Source: Clostridia bacterium (GTDB lineage: Bacteria; Bacillota; Clostridia; Oscillospirales; Acutalibacteraceae). From it: a DNA stretch of 64,000 nt. Both the position numbers and the translations under genes were made by a program. The notes beneath the pieces were generated by a model, which was not told where the DNA came from, made no database searches, and saw only the letters and a list, made by a program, of their open reading frames with translations. Below, in pieces: positions 42,607 through 50,595 of this stretch (within the stretch, counting starts at the first letter, position 1; each line of letters starts with the position of its first letter). The stretch lies in contig JAFTWB010000022.1 in the NCBI GenBank assembly GCA_017465505.1, positions 57,558 to 121,557 of the forward strand. Reading direction: 5' to 3'.

Positions 42607-43773
42607 TCAGATTTCTGTGATTTCAACGTTTCTTATTGCCTCTTCCATAAGCTCTGTAAAGTTTGCTTCTTCCTCGGCAAACTTCACGAACTTAAGAACA
42701 GGGCGGGTTCTGGGGTGTTTGGGAGTAAAGATTGTGCAGCAGTCCTCAAAAGGCTCAATGGAGGTTTCAAAGGTGTCAATCTTTCGGGAGATTTTTATGA
42801 TTTCTTCCTTATCCATACCGATTAAGGGTCTGAACACAGGCATAGTTGCGGCTTCGTCTGTGCAGTAGATGGCGTGTATTGTCTGGCTTGCTACCTGACC
42901 CAAGCTCTCGCCTGTAATGAGAGCTGAGCAGTCGTAGTCTTTAGCAATTCGCTCACTTATCTGCATCATAAGACGACGCATAATAATTGTGAAAAGCTCC
43001 TCGGGGCAATCATCTCTGATTTTTTCCTGAAGCTTTGTGAAAGGCACGGTTATCATAGTGATACTTCCGCTGTAACGACTTACAAGCTTTAAAAGCTTCT
43101 TAACCTTCTCTAAAGCACGTTCGCTGGTGTAAGGAGGGCTTGCAAAGTGCACTGCGGTGAGCTTAATGCCTCTCTTTGCCATCATATAAGCGGCAACAGG
43201 AGAGTCGATACCGCCGCTGATAAGGATACATCCATTGCCGCCTGTGCCTACGGGAATACCGCCTGCACCCTTTTTGCTGTCGGCGTGAACATAAGCGGCA
43301 AAATCTCTTACCTCAACGGTTACCTTAACATCGGGGTTATGAACATCAACGCTGAGATGAGGGAATTTCTCCAGAATAAGACCGCCTAACTCCATACAGA
43401 TTTCAGGAGATTTAAGAGGGAACTTTTTATCGCTTCGTTTTGCCTCTACCTTGAAGGTTTTTGCCTCAAGAAGAGTATCCTCAAGATACACGGGAGCTTT
43501 GGCGTAGATGTCTTCCACAGTTTTTTCGCAGACAGCGGCACGGCAGTAGCTTACAATACCGAAAACCCTTGAAATAGCGTCTTCTACCTTGTCCATATCC
43601 ACGTCCTTGCTTTCGGGAGTTACGCAGATTGTGGACTGGGCAATGCTCAGCTTGAAATATCCAAGGCCGTAAAGAGCCTTTTTGATGTTTTTCTTGAGAA
43701 CATCCTCAAAGGTGCGTCTGTTAAGTCCCTTAAGGGCGATTTCGCCCAGCTTTATCAAAACAACTTCTTTCAT
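42607..43773 (-). CDS. thiI: tRNA 4-thiouridine synthase
   Basis: 388 residues, the short form without a C-terminal rhodanese. An N-terminal ferredoxin-like/THUMP region (~1-165) precedes the PP-loop ATP site LISGGIDSPVAAYMM (~180). Conserved blocks follow: CPEELFTIIMRRLMM, ALITGESLGQVASQT and the C-terminal FTPKHPRTRP. It activates U8 of tRNA for sulfur insertion. It overlaps the cysteine desulfurase gene by 4 bases; that pair supplies the persulfide. Confidence 0.95.
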   Translation of the reverse strand: MKEVVLIKLGEIALKGLNRRTFEDVLKKNIKKALYGLGYFKLSIAQSTICVTPESKDVDMDKVEDAISRVFGIVSYCRAAVCEKTVEDIYAKAPVYLEDTLLEAKTFKVEAKRSDKKFPLKSPEICMELGGLILEKFPHLSVDVHNPDVKVTVEVRDFAAYVHADSKKGAGGIPVGTGGNGCILISGGIDSPVAAYMMAKRGIKLTAVHFASPPYTSERALEKVKKLLKLVSRYSGSITMITVPFTKLQEKIRDDCPEELFTIIMRRLMMQISERIAKDYDCSALITGESLGQVASQTIHAIYCTDEAATMPVFRPLIGMDKEEIIKISRKIDTFETSIEPFEDCCTIFTPKHPRTRPVLKFVKFAEEEANFTELMEEAIRNVEITEI

Positions 43774-44906
43774 AATTTAACCCTCTGTAATGTATTAAGT
43801 CCAAGACGCAGAGCCTCAAGCAAGGCGTCGATGTCTTCTTTTGTGCTTTCCTTTGAAAAGCTTACTCTTATGGCACTGTCTGCTCTCTCCGGCGAGAGGT
43901 GCAGAGCAGCCAGAACGTGGCTTTTTCCGCCTTTTGAGCAGGCACTGCCCGAGGAAACATACACCCCTTGGCTTGAGAGGTGGTGAAGCATTGTTTCGCT
44001 TCTTATGCCCAAAGCTGAAAAATTCAGAATATAGGACGAGGCGTCCTCAGGTGAGTTTATGATTATATCATCCATCTCAGCAAGTTTTTGTCTGAGATAC
44101 TGATTAAGAGGCTTTATTTTTTCACTGTTTTCCAAAACTTTTATTTCACTTGCGGCAACTGCAAAAGCTCCGATTAAAGGCAGAGCCTCTGTACCGGGAC
44201 GGATAGAGTTTTCCTGCTTGCCGCCAAAGGTACGGGGAAGAATACGGGTGCCTTTCTTTACAAAAAGTGCACCCACGCCCTTAGGGCCGTGAATTTTGTG
44301 AGCACTTATGCTGAGTAAATCACACCTCAGAGCGGCGACATTTACATTTTCCTTGCCAAATCCCTGTACTGCGTCAATGTGAAAAGCCGCAGGTGCACCC
44401 TTGCGTTTAATAAGTGCAGGGATTTTAGAAACAGGAGGCATAAGCCCTGTTTCGTTGTTCACCAGCATAACGGAAACCAGAATGGTTTTCTCGTCAATTG
44501 CCTTTTCAAAATCAGCAAGGTCAAAGCCCTGCTCGTCCTTGGGATAAACAAACTCCACCTCAAAGCCAAGACTTTCAAGGTGCTTGAAAGAGTCCAGCAC
44601 CGAGCTGTGCTCAATAGCGGTGGTGACGATTTTTTTGCCCATACGCTTTCTGGCCTCAACCGAGCCCATAATGGCAAGGTTATTTGCCTCTGTACCGCCT
44701 GAAGTAAAGTAAATTTCCGATTCCTTGGCGTTTATAGCCTGTGCAATGGTGCTTCTGGCGAAATCAAGCTCTTTTTCAGCAGAAAAGCCGAAAGAGTGAA
44801 GTGAAGAAGGGTTGCCGAAATTTTCCCTCATAAGCATAAGTGCCTTATTTGCAGCGGCTTCGCTGACTCTGGTTGTGGCACTGTTATCAAGATAATGAAA
44901 GCTCAA
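43770..44906 (-). CDS. nifS: Cysteine desulfurase (NifS/IscS family)
   Basis: 378 residues, PLP enzyme. LDNSATTRVS opens the fold. FTSGGTEANN binds the phosphate. HIDAVQGFGK and SAHKIHGPKGVGAL carry the Asp and the Schiff-base Lys. SSGSACSKGG contains the catalytic Cys. It delivers sulfur to the adjacent ThiI, a usual Firmicutes pairing (NifZ/ThiI for thiouridine). AGGAGG lies upstream of the start. Confidence 0.95.
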   Translation of the reverse strand: MSFHYLDNSATTRVSEAAANKALMLMRENFGNPSSLHSFGFSAEKELDFARSTIAQAINAKESEIYFTSGGTEANNLAIMGSVEARKRMGKKIVTTAIEHSSVLDSFKHLESLGFEVEFVYPKDEQGFDLADFEKAIDEKTILVSVMLVNNETGLMPPVSKIPALIKRKGAPAAFHIDAVQGFGKENVNVAALRCDLLSISAHKIHGPKGVGALFVKKGTRILPRTFGGKQENSIRPGTEALPLIGAFAVAASEIKVLENSEKIKPLNQYLRQKLAEMDDIIINSPEDASSYILNFSALGIRSETMLHHLSSQGVYVSSGSACSKGGKSHVLAALHLSPERADSAIRVSFSKESTKEDIDALLEALRLGLNTLQRVKL

Positions 44907-44936
44907 ATTAACCCTCCTAATAATTTCTCACATTAC

Positions 44937-44965
44937 ATTATACTACGAAATACACCTGAAAGCAA
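44937..44965 (-). promoter_or_regulatory. Promoter of the nifS-thiI-sortase operon
   Basis: Minus strand: TTGCTT (44960-44965), 17-base spacer, TATAAT (44937-44942), 31 bases before the nifS start. Confidence 0.55.
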
Positions 44966-44994
44966 ACAGTTATTTGCTGTTATCATGATTTTTA

Positions 44995-45022
44995 TTGACA
45001 AACTTTATTATTCCAATATAAT
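44995..45022 (+). promoter_or_regulatory. Promoter of the type I toxin mRNA
   Basis: TTGACA (44995-45000), 16-base spacer, TATAAT (45017-45022). The mRNA would have a ~155-base leader before the toxin ATG. Confidence 0.75.
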
Positions 45023-45152
45023 TATAGTTGTAGAGATCGCGCCGAGCAGGTGAACTTCCATCTTCATAGCTTGACGAGGCGAAAAAATTAGGTGGTCATA
45101 AAACATCTGATACCTTGAGGGTTGGATGGTTTTATCTCCTTTTACATCTTAG

Positions 45153-45176
45153 TCCTCCTTGGTATCAAAAGGAGGA
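45153..45176 (+). promoter_or_regulatory. Hairpin sequestering the toxin ribosome site
   Basis: TCCTCCTT (45153-45160) pairs perfectly with AAGGAGGA (45169-45176), which is the Shine-Dalgarno sequence 8 bases before the toxin ATG. The loop is 8 bases. Such masking keeps the primary toxin transcript untranslated in known type I systems. Confidence 0.8.
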
Positions 45177-45183
45177 TGATATT

Positions 45184-45261
45184 ATGACTGTTTATGAAGC
45201 TTTAATGTTAATGATTGCTTTTGCGGCGTTTGTTATATCTTTTATAAACATCAAGAAGTAA
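45184..45261 (+). CDS. 25-residue holin-like type I toxin
   Basis: MTVYEALMLMIAFAAFVISF followed by INIKK. This is one membrane helix with a short basic tail. The opening M-T-x-[YF]-E-A-L-x-L-M-I-x-F is the hallmark of the 'putative holin-like toxin' family found with antisense RNAs in Firmicutes. The peptide would insert in the membrane and depolarise it. Its 155-base leader, masked ribosome site, and a convergent promoter whose RNA overlaps the toxin 3' end through a shared terminator all fit a TxpA/RatA- or BsrG/SR4-like type I toxin-antitoxin locus. The antisense mechanism is inferred from the layout. Confidence 0.85.
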   Translation: MTVYEALMLMIAFAAFVISFINIKK

Positions 45262-45265
45262 AAAG

Positions 45266-45294
45266 AAAGCCACCTATTCGCAGTAGGTGGCTTT
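45266..45294. terminator. Bidirectional terminator shared by toxin and antisense RNA
   Basis: 11-bp perfect stem AAAGCCACCTA / TAGGTGGCTTT with a 7-base loop. T-rich sequence follows on both strands (TTTTCTTCTT; TTTCTTTTTAC). Confidence 0.88.
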
Positions 45295-45361
45295 TCTTCT
45301 TGATGTTATACATCATTTAATTTAAAATAAGTTACCATAGTGATCGCCTAACGATCTCTAC
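45266..45361 (-). ncRNA. Antisense RNA antitoxin
   Basis: The minus-strand promoter at 45368-45396 would start an RNA near 45361 that runs toward the toxin gene. It would end at the shared hairpin 45266-45294, or read on into the toxin mRNA 3' end. The predicted length is about 95-105 bases. Start and end are inferred, not observed. Both this RNA and the toxin mRNA begin near a GTAGAGATCG sequence. Confidence 0.65.
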
Positions 45362-45367
45362 ATCTTT

Positions 45368-45396
45368 ATTATAAGCCAATTGAATCTCGTTGTCAA
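45368..45396 (-). promoter_or_regulatory. Consensus promoter of the antisense RNA
   Basis: Minus strand: TTGACA (45391-45396), 17-base spacer, TATAAT (45368-45373). A perfect consensus match, expected to be stronger than the toxin promoter. Confidence 0.85.
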
Positions 45397-45424
45397 CACA
45401 CAAATTATACCATATTTTGTACCT

Positions 45425-45448
45425 AAGCACCCGAAAGGGTGCTTTTTA
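45425..45448 (+). terminator. Terminator upstream of spoVAC
   Basis: AAGCACCC / GGGTGCTT stem with a GAAA loop, then TTT; it separates the toxin locus from spoVAC. Confidence 0.8.
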
Positions 45449-45499
45449 TTTGCTTATATTTGGGGTATTTCAGGAAAAAATAAGGGTGGTGATTAAAAA

Positions 45500-45937
45500 A
45501 TGGACAAAAATAAATATTCACAGCTTGTAAAAGAAAAATCCCCCAACTCAAACACCTTCTCCGATATGCTCAGAGCATTTTTGGTTGGGGGTGGAATATG
45601 TGCCTTTGGCGAGGTGGCTTTTGAGGCCTTTAAAGCATTGGGACTTGCCGAAAAACAGGGTCGTGCCTTGGTGTCGCTGAGCCTTATTCTTATAGCTTCA
45701 CTGCTGACTATGATTGGCGTTTTTGACAGAATCGCAAGATTTTCAGGTGCAGGAGTACTGGTGCCCATTACGGGCTTTTCCAATGCCGTTACCAGTGCCG
45801 CTATTGAATTTAAAACCGAGGGTTTTGTTATGGGAATGGGAGCGAAGATGTTTACCATTGCAGGGCCTGTTATAGTTTTCGGCACTGTGGCAAGCGTGAT
45901 TTATGGGATTATTTATTGGACTTTTACGATAATATAA
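45500..45937 (+). CDS. spoVAC: Stage V sporulation protein AC
   Basis: 145 residues with GGTGGTG upstream of the ATG. After a charged N-terminus there are about four hydrophobic segments. Blocks matching the SpoVAC/SpoVAEb family are FLVGGGICAFGEV, GAGVLVPITGFSNAVTS and EFKTEGFVMGMGAKMFTIAGP. SpoVAC is a mechanosensitive membrane channel that moves dipicolinic acid during sporulation and germination. The usual partners spoVAD and spoVAE do not follow; the next gene is on the other strand, so this is a single-gene unit. Confidence 0.88.
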   Translation: MDKNKYSQLVKEKSPNSNTFSDMLRAFLVGGGICAFGEVAFEAFKALGLAEKQGRALVSLSLILIASLLTMIGVFDRIARFSGAGVLVPITGFSNAVTSAAIEFKTEGFVMGMGAKMFTIAGPVIVFGTVASVIYGIIYWTFTII

Positions 45938-45942
45938 AGAAG

Positions 45943-45969
45943 CACGGCAGAGAGATAATCTCTGCCGTG
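45943..45969. terminator. Hairpin between spoVAC and the YafQ toxin gene
   Basis: 11-bp perfect stem CACGGCAGAGA / TCTCTGCCGTG with a 5-base loop. There is no long T run on the plus strand and only T-rich sequence on the minus strand. Confidence 0.7.
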
Positions 45970-45990
45970 ATGAAATAAAACTATTAAAAA

Positions 45991-46269
45991 CTATCGGAAT
46001 AAATCAGAATGACTCCCGACTCTGTATAGCATTAAAACAAGAACATCGTCAATAACCTCGTATACAAGTAACCAATCCGGCTCGATATGACACTCCCGAC
46101 ATCCATTGTAATTACCGCTTAAATCGTGGTCACGGTATTTTTCTTCAAGAGGTTCACCGTTTGCCAGCTTTTCAACAACAGTAAACAGCTTTTCTGTATC
46201 CTTGCCTTGCTTTTTGGCGAGCTTCAGGTCTTTTTTGAACTGCGTTGTAAATTTGACTTGGTACTTCAT
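45991..46269 (-). CDS. YafQ/RelE-family mRNA interferase toxin
   Basis: 92 residues. KYQVKFTTQFKKDLKLAKKQGKD, LEEKYRDHDLSGNYNGCREC, HIEPDWLLVYEV and LVLMLYRVGSHSDLF match the YafQ pattern, including the catalytic H of HDLSG and the H of GSHSDLF. YafQ cuts mRNA at the ribosome. It overlaps the antitoxin gene by 4 bases, antitoxin first, giving the normal type II toxin-antitoxin order. Confidence 0.93.
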   Translation of the reverse strand: MKYQVKFTTQFKKDLKLAKKQGKDTEKLFTVVEKLANGEPLEEKYRDHDLSGNYNGCRECHIEPDWLLVYEVIDDVLVLMLYRVGSHSDLFR

Positions 46270-46538
46270 CTCTCAAGTGCTGCCTTTAAATCTTCTATAT
46301 TGTCATAGCCGTCTGAGGTTTTGTCATAAGCAAGGGTTCTGCCCTCACGGATAGCGGCGGCGGTAGCTTCGTTTGGAGTGTTCAGCTTTACTTCAAAGGG
46401 AATGCCATTCTCACGGATAGCTTGCCTTAAAAAAATATTAACTGCAGTACTCATATTAAGCCCTAAAGCCTCAAAAATCCTTTCTGCCTGGGCTTTTATA
46501 TCCTTATCTGTGCGTATATTCAAATTAGCGGATTCCAT
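46266..46538 (-). CDS. RelB/DinJ-family antitoxin
   Basis: 90 residues from the ATG at 46538, preceded by GGAGGTG; an upstream start at 46553 lies on the ribosome site and is rejected. The ribbon-helix-helix N-terminus (ANLNIRTDKDIKAQAERIF) and LGLNMSTAVNIFLRQAIREN match DinJ. The C-terminal half would wrap the YafQ toxin. It represses its own promoter in relatives. Confidence 0.92.
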   Translation of the reverse strand: MESANLNIRTDKDIKAQAERIFEALGLNMSTAVNIFLRQAIRENGIPFEVKLNTPNEATAAAIREGRTLAYDKTSDGYDNIEDLKAALER

Positions 46539-46568
46539 ATAATACACCTCCATTATTATTCTATGTAT

Positions 46569-46597
46569 ATAGTAGCACGTTATGTGTACAATGTCAA
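46569..46597 (-). promoter_or_regulatory. Promoter of the dinJ-yafQ operon
   Basis: Minus strand: TTGACA (46592-46597), 17-base spacer, TACTAT (46569-46574). The spacer carries the imperfect palindrome GTACACATAACGTGC, a possible autoregulatory site. Confidence 0.7.
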
Positions 46598-46661
46598 CAC
46601 AAATATATTGTGACTCTGTGCAAAATTTAAATCAATCCATACTAAAAATTCATATAAAGTT

Positions 46662-46695
46662 AACCGCCCATTTGTTATGAATGAGCGGTTTTTTT
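46662..46695 (+). terminator. Hairpin with T run beside the zinc-ribbon gene
   Basis: AACCGC..CATT / AATG.GCGGTT stem followed by TTTTTTT on the plus strand. It overlaps the end of the minus-strand gene at 46694. Confidence 0.6.
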
Positions 46696-46936
46696 ACTCG
46701 TCAACCAAGTCCTTGCCGCAGTAAGGGCAGTGATTGTATTTGGTAGAACGGATGTGTTTGTTGCAATAGGGACATCTGAGCATAATTATTATGAAAACAC
46801 AGTAAAGCACCAGCAAAATGCCAAGGATTATAATCTGAGCTTCGATAAAAGGTGTAAACAAAATGTTCAGAAAAAAATAAATACCCATAATAATAGAGGA
46901 GATTCCTATAACTTTTTTTCTGGTCTGAAATTTCAT
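46694..46936 (-). CDS. Small membrane protein with C-terminal zinc ribbon
   Basis: 80 residues, with GGAGGT upstream of the ATG. Two hydrophobic helices (~9-27 and ~33-52) are followed by RCPYCNKHIRSTKYNHCPYCG, a C-x2-C...C-x2-C zinc ribbon on the cytoplasmic side. Such proteins are common in Clostridia and have no assigned function. It is probably monocistronic. Confidence 0.7.
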   Translation of the reverse strand: MKFQTRKKVIGISSIIMGIYFFLNILFTPFIEAQIIILGILLVLYCVFIIIMLRCPYCNKHIRSTKYNHCPYCGKDLVDE

Positions 46937-47004
46937 TTATCCCGACCTCCTTTTAAGCTGATTATATCACTTGAGTTTATCCTAGTCAACAAAAACTCAG
47001 CTTC

Positions 47005-47865
47005 TCAGATTCCCCAGGCACTCAGACCTGTCAGCCTTTCAATGGTGCTGATTTCGTAATTGGGAAAGTAAATCCACATAAGCTCGCCTTTGTAAACAAC
47101 CTCCAGAACGTGGTAGCAGGGAGCACAATAAACATCAAACTTATTCTTGTAAATACCGTAAACCTCGTATTTTTCACTGTTGAAGCCTTCACTTTTGTGC
47201 CAATGGGGAAAGGTTGCGTCTTCTTCCATAGTGCGGATTGTTCGGATGGAGTTTAAGGGGAAGGCGTATTTTCCTTTGGCGTTTGCAAGGTAAAGATTCT
47301 CGTTGTCTTTGTAAATCCTGAAAGAAAGGTTCAGAAAATTAGTGGACTGCATAGCCTCGCGGTGGATTTTTATATTGCCGTTTTCAAGCTTGTATTTGTA
47401 GGTGAAAATGTCGATTTCTTCACTGTTAAGCGGGACGCCCAGAGTGGTGAGGATGGTGTCAAAGGTGGTTTCGGCGTCGGTTCTTGCCTGAATGCTTTCG
47501 CTGCTCTCTAAAACCGTGTTACGCTTTTTGCCGCTGAAATAGGAGAGCACAAGCCAGAGAATAAAACACACAAGACCCACAACGTAGAGCCAGCCTGCGT
47601 TTTTGATTCCTCTTATAAGATTACCTGTAAAAAGGGCACTTAAAGCTCCCATGCCCACAATAGCCGCCACAATTCCGCAGAGCCAATGAATAAAACGGAC
47701 AAATGAAGGAAGCTTGCTTTTTTCCAGAGCCTTGCCCATACGGCAGGTTGCGTTGTCAAGTTTTTCAATAAGCTGAGGATGAGTCCTCAGCACCATACCT
47801 TCAAGGTCGTTTTGTGTGGTATTTTCGGGGTTAAGGGTTACGTCTATGCCTAAAAAAGCTTTCAT
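47005..47865 (-). CDS. Membrane protein of unknown function, 286 residues
   Basis: The ATG has GGAGG upstream. The N-terminal ~55 residues are soluble, two membrane helices lie at ~60-80 and ~90-110, and a ~170-residue soluble C-terminal domain follows (FTYKYKLENGNIKIHREAM, FPLNSIRTIRTMEED, GELMWIYFPNYE). The C-terminal part has a PH-like beta-sheet look (YGIYKNKFDVYCAPCYHVLEV). I do not recognise a family. It is flanked by single-gene units. Confidence 0.6.
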   Translation of the reverse strand: MKAFLGIDVTLNPENTTQNDLEGMVLRTHPQLIEKLDNATCRMGKALEKSKLPSFVRFIHWLCGIVAAIVGMGALSALFTGNLIRGIKNAGWLYVVGLVCFILWLVLSYFSGKKRNTVLESSESIQARTDAETTFDTILTTLGVPLNSEEIDIFTYKYKLENGNIKIHREAMQSTNFLNLSFRIYKDNENLYLANAKGKYAFPLNSIRTIRTMEEDATFPHWHKSEGFNSEKYEVYGIYKNKFDVYCAPCYHVLEVVYKGELMWIYFPNYEISTIERLTGLSAWGI

Positions 47866-47984
47866 ATCATTGCCTCCTGTACAGAAGAATTATACAGGAT
47901 TTTCGGGAAAAAGCAAACTTCTGATATAGCAGAGGAAAAGCTGGTTTATGTGATTTGGTTTAAAAAACTTACCTCGGGTTTGAA

Positions 47985-48359
47985 TTACTGAACGGAATAG
48001 CTTACTCCGATAATTTCCTGTTGTTTGTCCATTAAATGTTGATGATATAAAAATCCGCAAAAAGTTGTTGCTACAATGGTTGCAAGAGCCAAAAGAGCAA
48101 TAAGAGATAATTTTATGGCTTTTGTTGTTCTTATGCGTTTGATTATGTAGTCGGTGTCGGCACTGCTGATGTAGTTGCTCACTACCTCACAGGGCAAGCC
48201 GTAGTTTGCGTATAAATCCTTTTTGGTGCAGTTTTGGGTTTCACTGCAATAGTCCTCAATATCCTGAGAAAGCTTTCTGAGGTATTCCTTTTCCTGTTTG
48301 GATTTAATAGGAAAAAGTGCTTTTACCTCAGAGATATATTCTTTGCAAATCTTATTCAT
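47985..48359 (-). CDS. Small membrane protein co-transcribed with PadR (DUF6120-like)
   Basis: 124 residues from the ATG at 48359, overlapping the PadR gene by 8 bases. The helical N-terminal domain (YISEVKALFPIKSKQEKEYL, LSQDIEDYCSE, DLYANYGLPCEVVSNY) resembles the HAAS/DUF1700-type signalling domain often encoded next to PadR regulators. One membrane helix (~87-109) and a short external tail follow. In this pairing the membrane protein is thought to respond to envelope state; here that is inference. Confidence 0.7.
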   Translation of the reverse strand: MNKICKEYISEVKALFPIKSKQEKEYLRKLSQDIEDYCSETQNCTKKDLYANYGLPCEVVSNYISSADTDYIIKRIRTTKAIKLSLIALLALATIVATTFCGFLYHQHLMDKQQEIIGVSYSVQ

Positions 48360-48702
48360 TTTCGTTGTCCTTTCTTTCAAGTGCTGAGAAAATCTTGAGT
48401 ACACCTTCTGTGGTGTTTTGATAAGAGGTGCGAAGCTCCTGAAGATATTCTCTGCCCTTTGGCTCAAGATGATAATAAACCCTTGTACGCTTTCTGCCCA
48501 CAAGCTGTGAGTATTCCGTAATGCAACCGTCTTTTTCCAGCTTGTAAGCGGCAGTGTATATGGTATTCTGAGAAATGTTCAGCAAGCCTTCGGAAAATTC
48601 AAAGATGGACTTTACAATTTCATACATATAGCAGTCTTTGTAATCCAGAAGAGAAAGAATCAGCAAATCGGTAAAACCGTTGATAAAGTGATTTTTGTTC
48701 AT
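48352..48702 (-). CDS. PadR-family transcriptional regulator
   Basis: 116 residues. The winged-helix domain has LTDLLILSLLDYKDCYMYEIV, ISQNTIYTAAYKLEKDGCI and the wing GRKRTRVYYHLEPKGREYL, followed by a dimerisation helix. PadR repressors usually control a neighbouring membrane or transport gene. The 8-base overlap with the next gene shows co-regulation. Confidence 0.92.
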   Translation of the reverse strand: MNKNHFINGFTDLLILSLLDYKDCYMYEIVKSIFEFSEGLLNISQNTIYTAAYKLEKDGCITEYSQLVGRKRTRVYYHLEPKGREYLQELRTSYQNTTEGVLKIFSALERKDNENE

Positions 48703-48771
48703 AAATATTCACCCATAGTTATTATACACCTGATTATCCGCCCAATCAATATTACTGCCGCCAAAATATTA

Positions 48772-48800
48772 TTGACAAGGTTTTGGAACATTGCTATAAT
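48772..48800 (+). promoter_or_regulatory. Promoter of the dockerin gene at 48969
   Basis: TTGACA (48772-48777), 17-base spacer, TATAAT (48795-48800), then a ~160-base AT-rich leader in which I see no clear fold. Confidence 0.8.
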
Positions 48801-48968
48801 ACAAATATAGGCAAGGGTCTGGTTTAAAATTATCTTGTTAATTTACACAAATCTGCCTGCTCTGAATTATTCATTCATACAAAAATTTCTTTTTCTAAAA
48901 TTTTAGCGTGAGATTTTAATAAAATTTACGTCTAATATTTGGAAAGAAAATTAAAAAGGAGGATTTTT

Positions 48969-50549
48969 ATGAAAAGATGTACTCAGAAGTTATTGGTGCT
49001 TGTGCTTGCGTGTTTGCTGAGCTTTGGCGTGGCAGTGCCCAATGCACTGGCTTACACTCTGGAAGAGTCCGCAGGCTTAAGCGAGCTTTACGCAAAACGC
49101 ATATACACCTTTGCAGAGCACTTCACCGCCACAGACGACGAAGCCTTGACTTTGATTGATTTGAAAATCCTCGGAGAAAACGTGGCAGATTGCGGCTATG
49201 ATTTGTGCTTTGTTTTCAGCGGATATTCCACTGAGGAAGAAGGCGAGATAGAGGTTGACGGCTTTGTTTATAAATATTTCGCCGCTCAGAAGCCCTACGC
49301 CTTGGGATATTACCTCATAAACGATACCGACGCACTTACTCTCACAGAGGCTTGCGAAAAGGGTGTTATCACACTGAAAGGTGCAGAGGGTGAGCAGGTT
49401 AGGCGTCTGATTACCGCTCCTTTGGTTGAAGAAGCTAAGACAGAGCCCACAACATCTGCAAGCTTTGACGAGCCTGCTGAACCTACTGAACCTGCTGAGC
49501 CAACCACAACGGCAAGCTTTGATGAACCTGTTGAACCAACTGAGCCAACCAAGCCAACCGAGCCCACAACGGCAGTTGTTACAGAGCCTACGGAAATTCC
49601 CACAGTGGAGGCCACAGAGCCCACTGAAGAGGTTATTACTCCTCAGCCCGATTATTCAAAACTCAGCGGTGGGCTTTATGAAAAATTAAGGAAAATGACA
49701 GAGGAAGATAAAGCCCTTGTGCTTCTTTATCTTAAAGTTTATGATGAGGGAATTTCAGATGATATGACCGAAGAAGAAATTGCTGATTTATATAAGGAAA
49801 GAGAAGCCGCAAACTATAATTTTCTTGAGAAATACCCCAACATTCAGACTGAGGACGAGATTCTCTTTGTAGGTCAGTATTACAGACGTGTGATTGTTTA
49901 CGCAGACAAGTCTGAGCTTGAAACTTTCTGCCTTGACAGTGAGATTAGTCAGGTAGTTGAGTTTGAGCAGAATCTTAATTGTCCCAAAACAGGTTATAGC
50001 GGTGCTGAACTTTACAAAGACCTTGAAGAGTACATAGGAGAATGCGGAAACGGTGCTATTGATAACTGCGGTGCAGTTTTTGAAAAGGCAGGAGAAAGCG
50101 GCAATGTGCCAATAGTAAAATACACCATTCTGCCCACTGCTGACGAAACAAGAGCTTTGAGATACGGCAATTACATTTTCGTTTCAAGCGGTATAAACGC
50201 TTGTTATCATTTAGGCTTCTTTGCAGTAATTGATGGTAAGTTTATGCCCTTTGAAGAGGCTCTTGAGAAAAACCTCATTAACCTTGACGAAGCGGCAAAA
50301 ATCTATGAAAATGCCTACGAAATCGAAAATTTAGGGGATATGGACGGCAACGGCAAGGTGAATATCAAGGACGCAACTTACTTGCAGAAGGCCCTTGCAG
50401 GAATAGTTGAAATGCCTAAAATCACAGTTGATTTTCAGGACTTCAGAGATTTTGATGTAACAGACTTTAACAACGACGGCAAGCTTAACATCCGCGACGC
50501 AACTGCAATTCAGAAGCATATCGCAAAAATCGGCTTGACTCCCGTTTGA
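48969..50549 (+). CDS. Secreted protein with C-terminal type I dockerin
   Basis: 526 residues from the ATG at 48969 (AAAAGGAGG upstream). The signal peptide (~1-28) ends PNALA. A ~125-residue domain with ENVADCGYDLCFVFSGYS is followed by a Thr/Pro/Glu linker (~155-230), then a second domain rich in short helices (LRKMTEEDKALVLLYLKVYD, YRRVIVYADKSELETF). The dockerin (~453-526) has GDMDGNGKVNIKDATYLQK and TDFNNDGKLNIRDATAIQK with a longer insert than usual between repeats. No catalytic motif is visible. It is 46 bases upstream of another dockerin gene. Confidence 0.82.
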   Translation: MKRCTQKLLVLVLACLLSFGVAVPNALAYTLEESAGLSELYAKRIYTFAEHFTATDDEALTLIDLKILGENVADCGYDLCFVFSGYSTEEEGEIEVDGFVYKYFAAQKPYALGYYLINDTDALTLTEACEKGVITLKGAEGEQVRRLITAPLVEEAKTEPTTSASFDEPAEPTEPAEPTTTASFDEPVEPTEPTKPTEPTTAVVTEPTEIPTVEATEPTEEVITPQPDYSKLSGGLYEKLRKMTEEDKALVLLYLKVYDEGISDDMTEEEIADLYKEREAANYNFLEKYPNIQTEDEILFVGQYYRRVIVYADKSELETFCLDSEISQVVEFEQNLNCPKTGYSGAELYKDLEEYIGECGNGAIDNCGAVFEKAGESGNVPIVKYTILPTADETRALRYGNYIFVSSGINACYHLGFFAVIDGKFMPFEEALEKNLINLDEAAKIYENAYEIENLGDMDGNGKVNIKDATYLQKALAGIVEMPKITVDFQDFRDFDVTDFNNDGKLNIRDATAIQKHIAKIGLTPV

Positions 50550-50595
50550 ACTTTGTGTAAAATAAGGAAAACATAAAAGGAAAGGATGTTTTGAA

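Noticed and set aside
45020-45180. Riboswitch upstream of the small toxin gene
   Set aside because: The region is better explained as a toxin leader with a masked ribosome site; no known riboswitch core was recognised.
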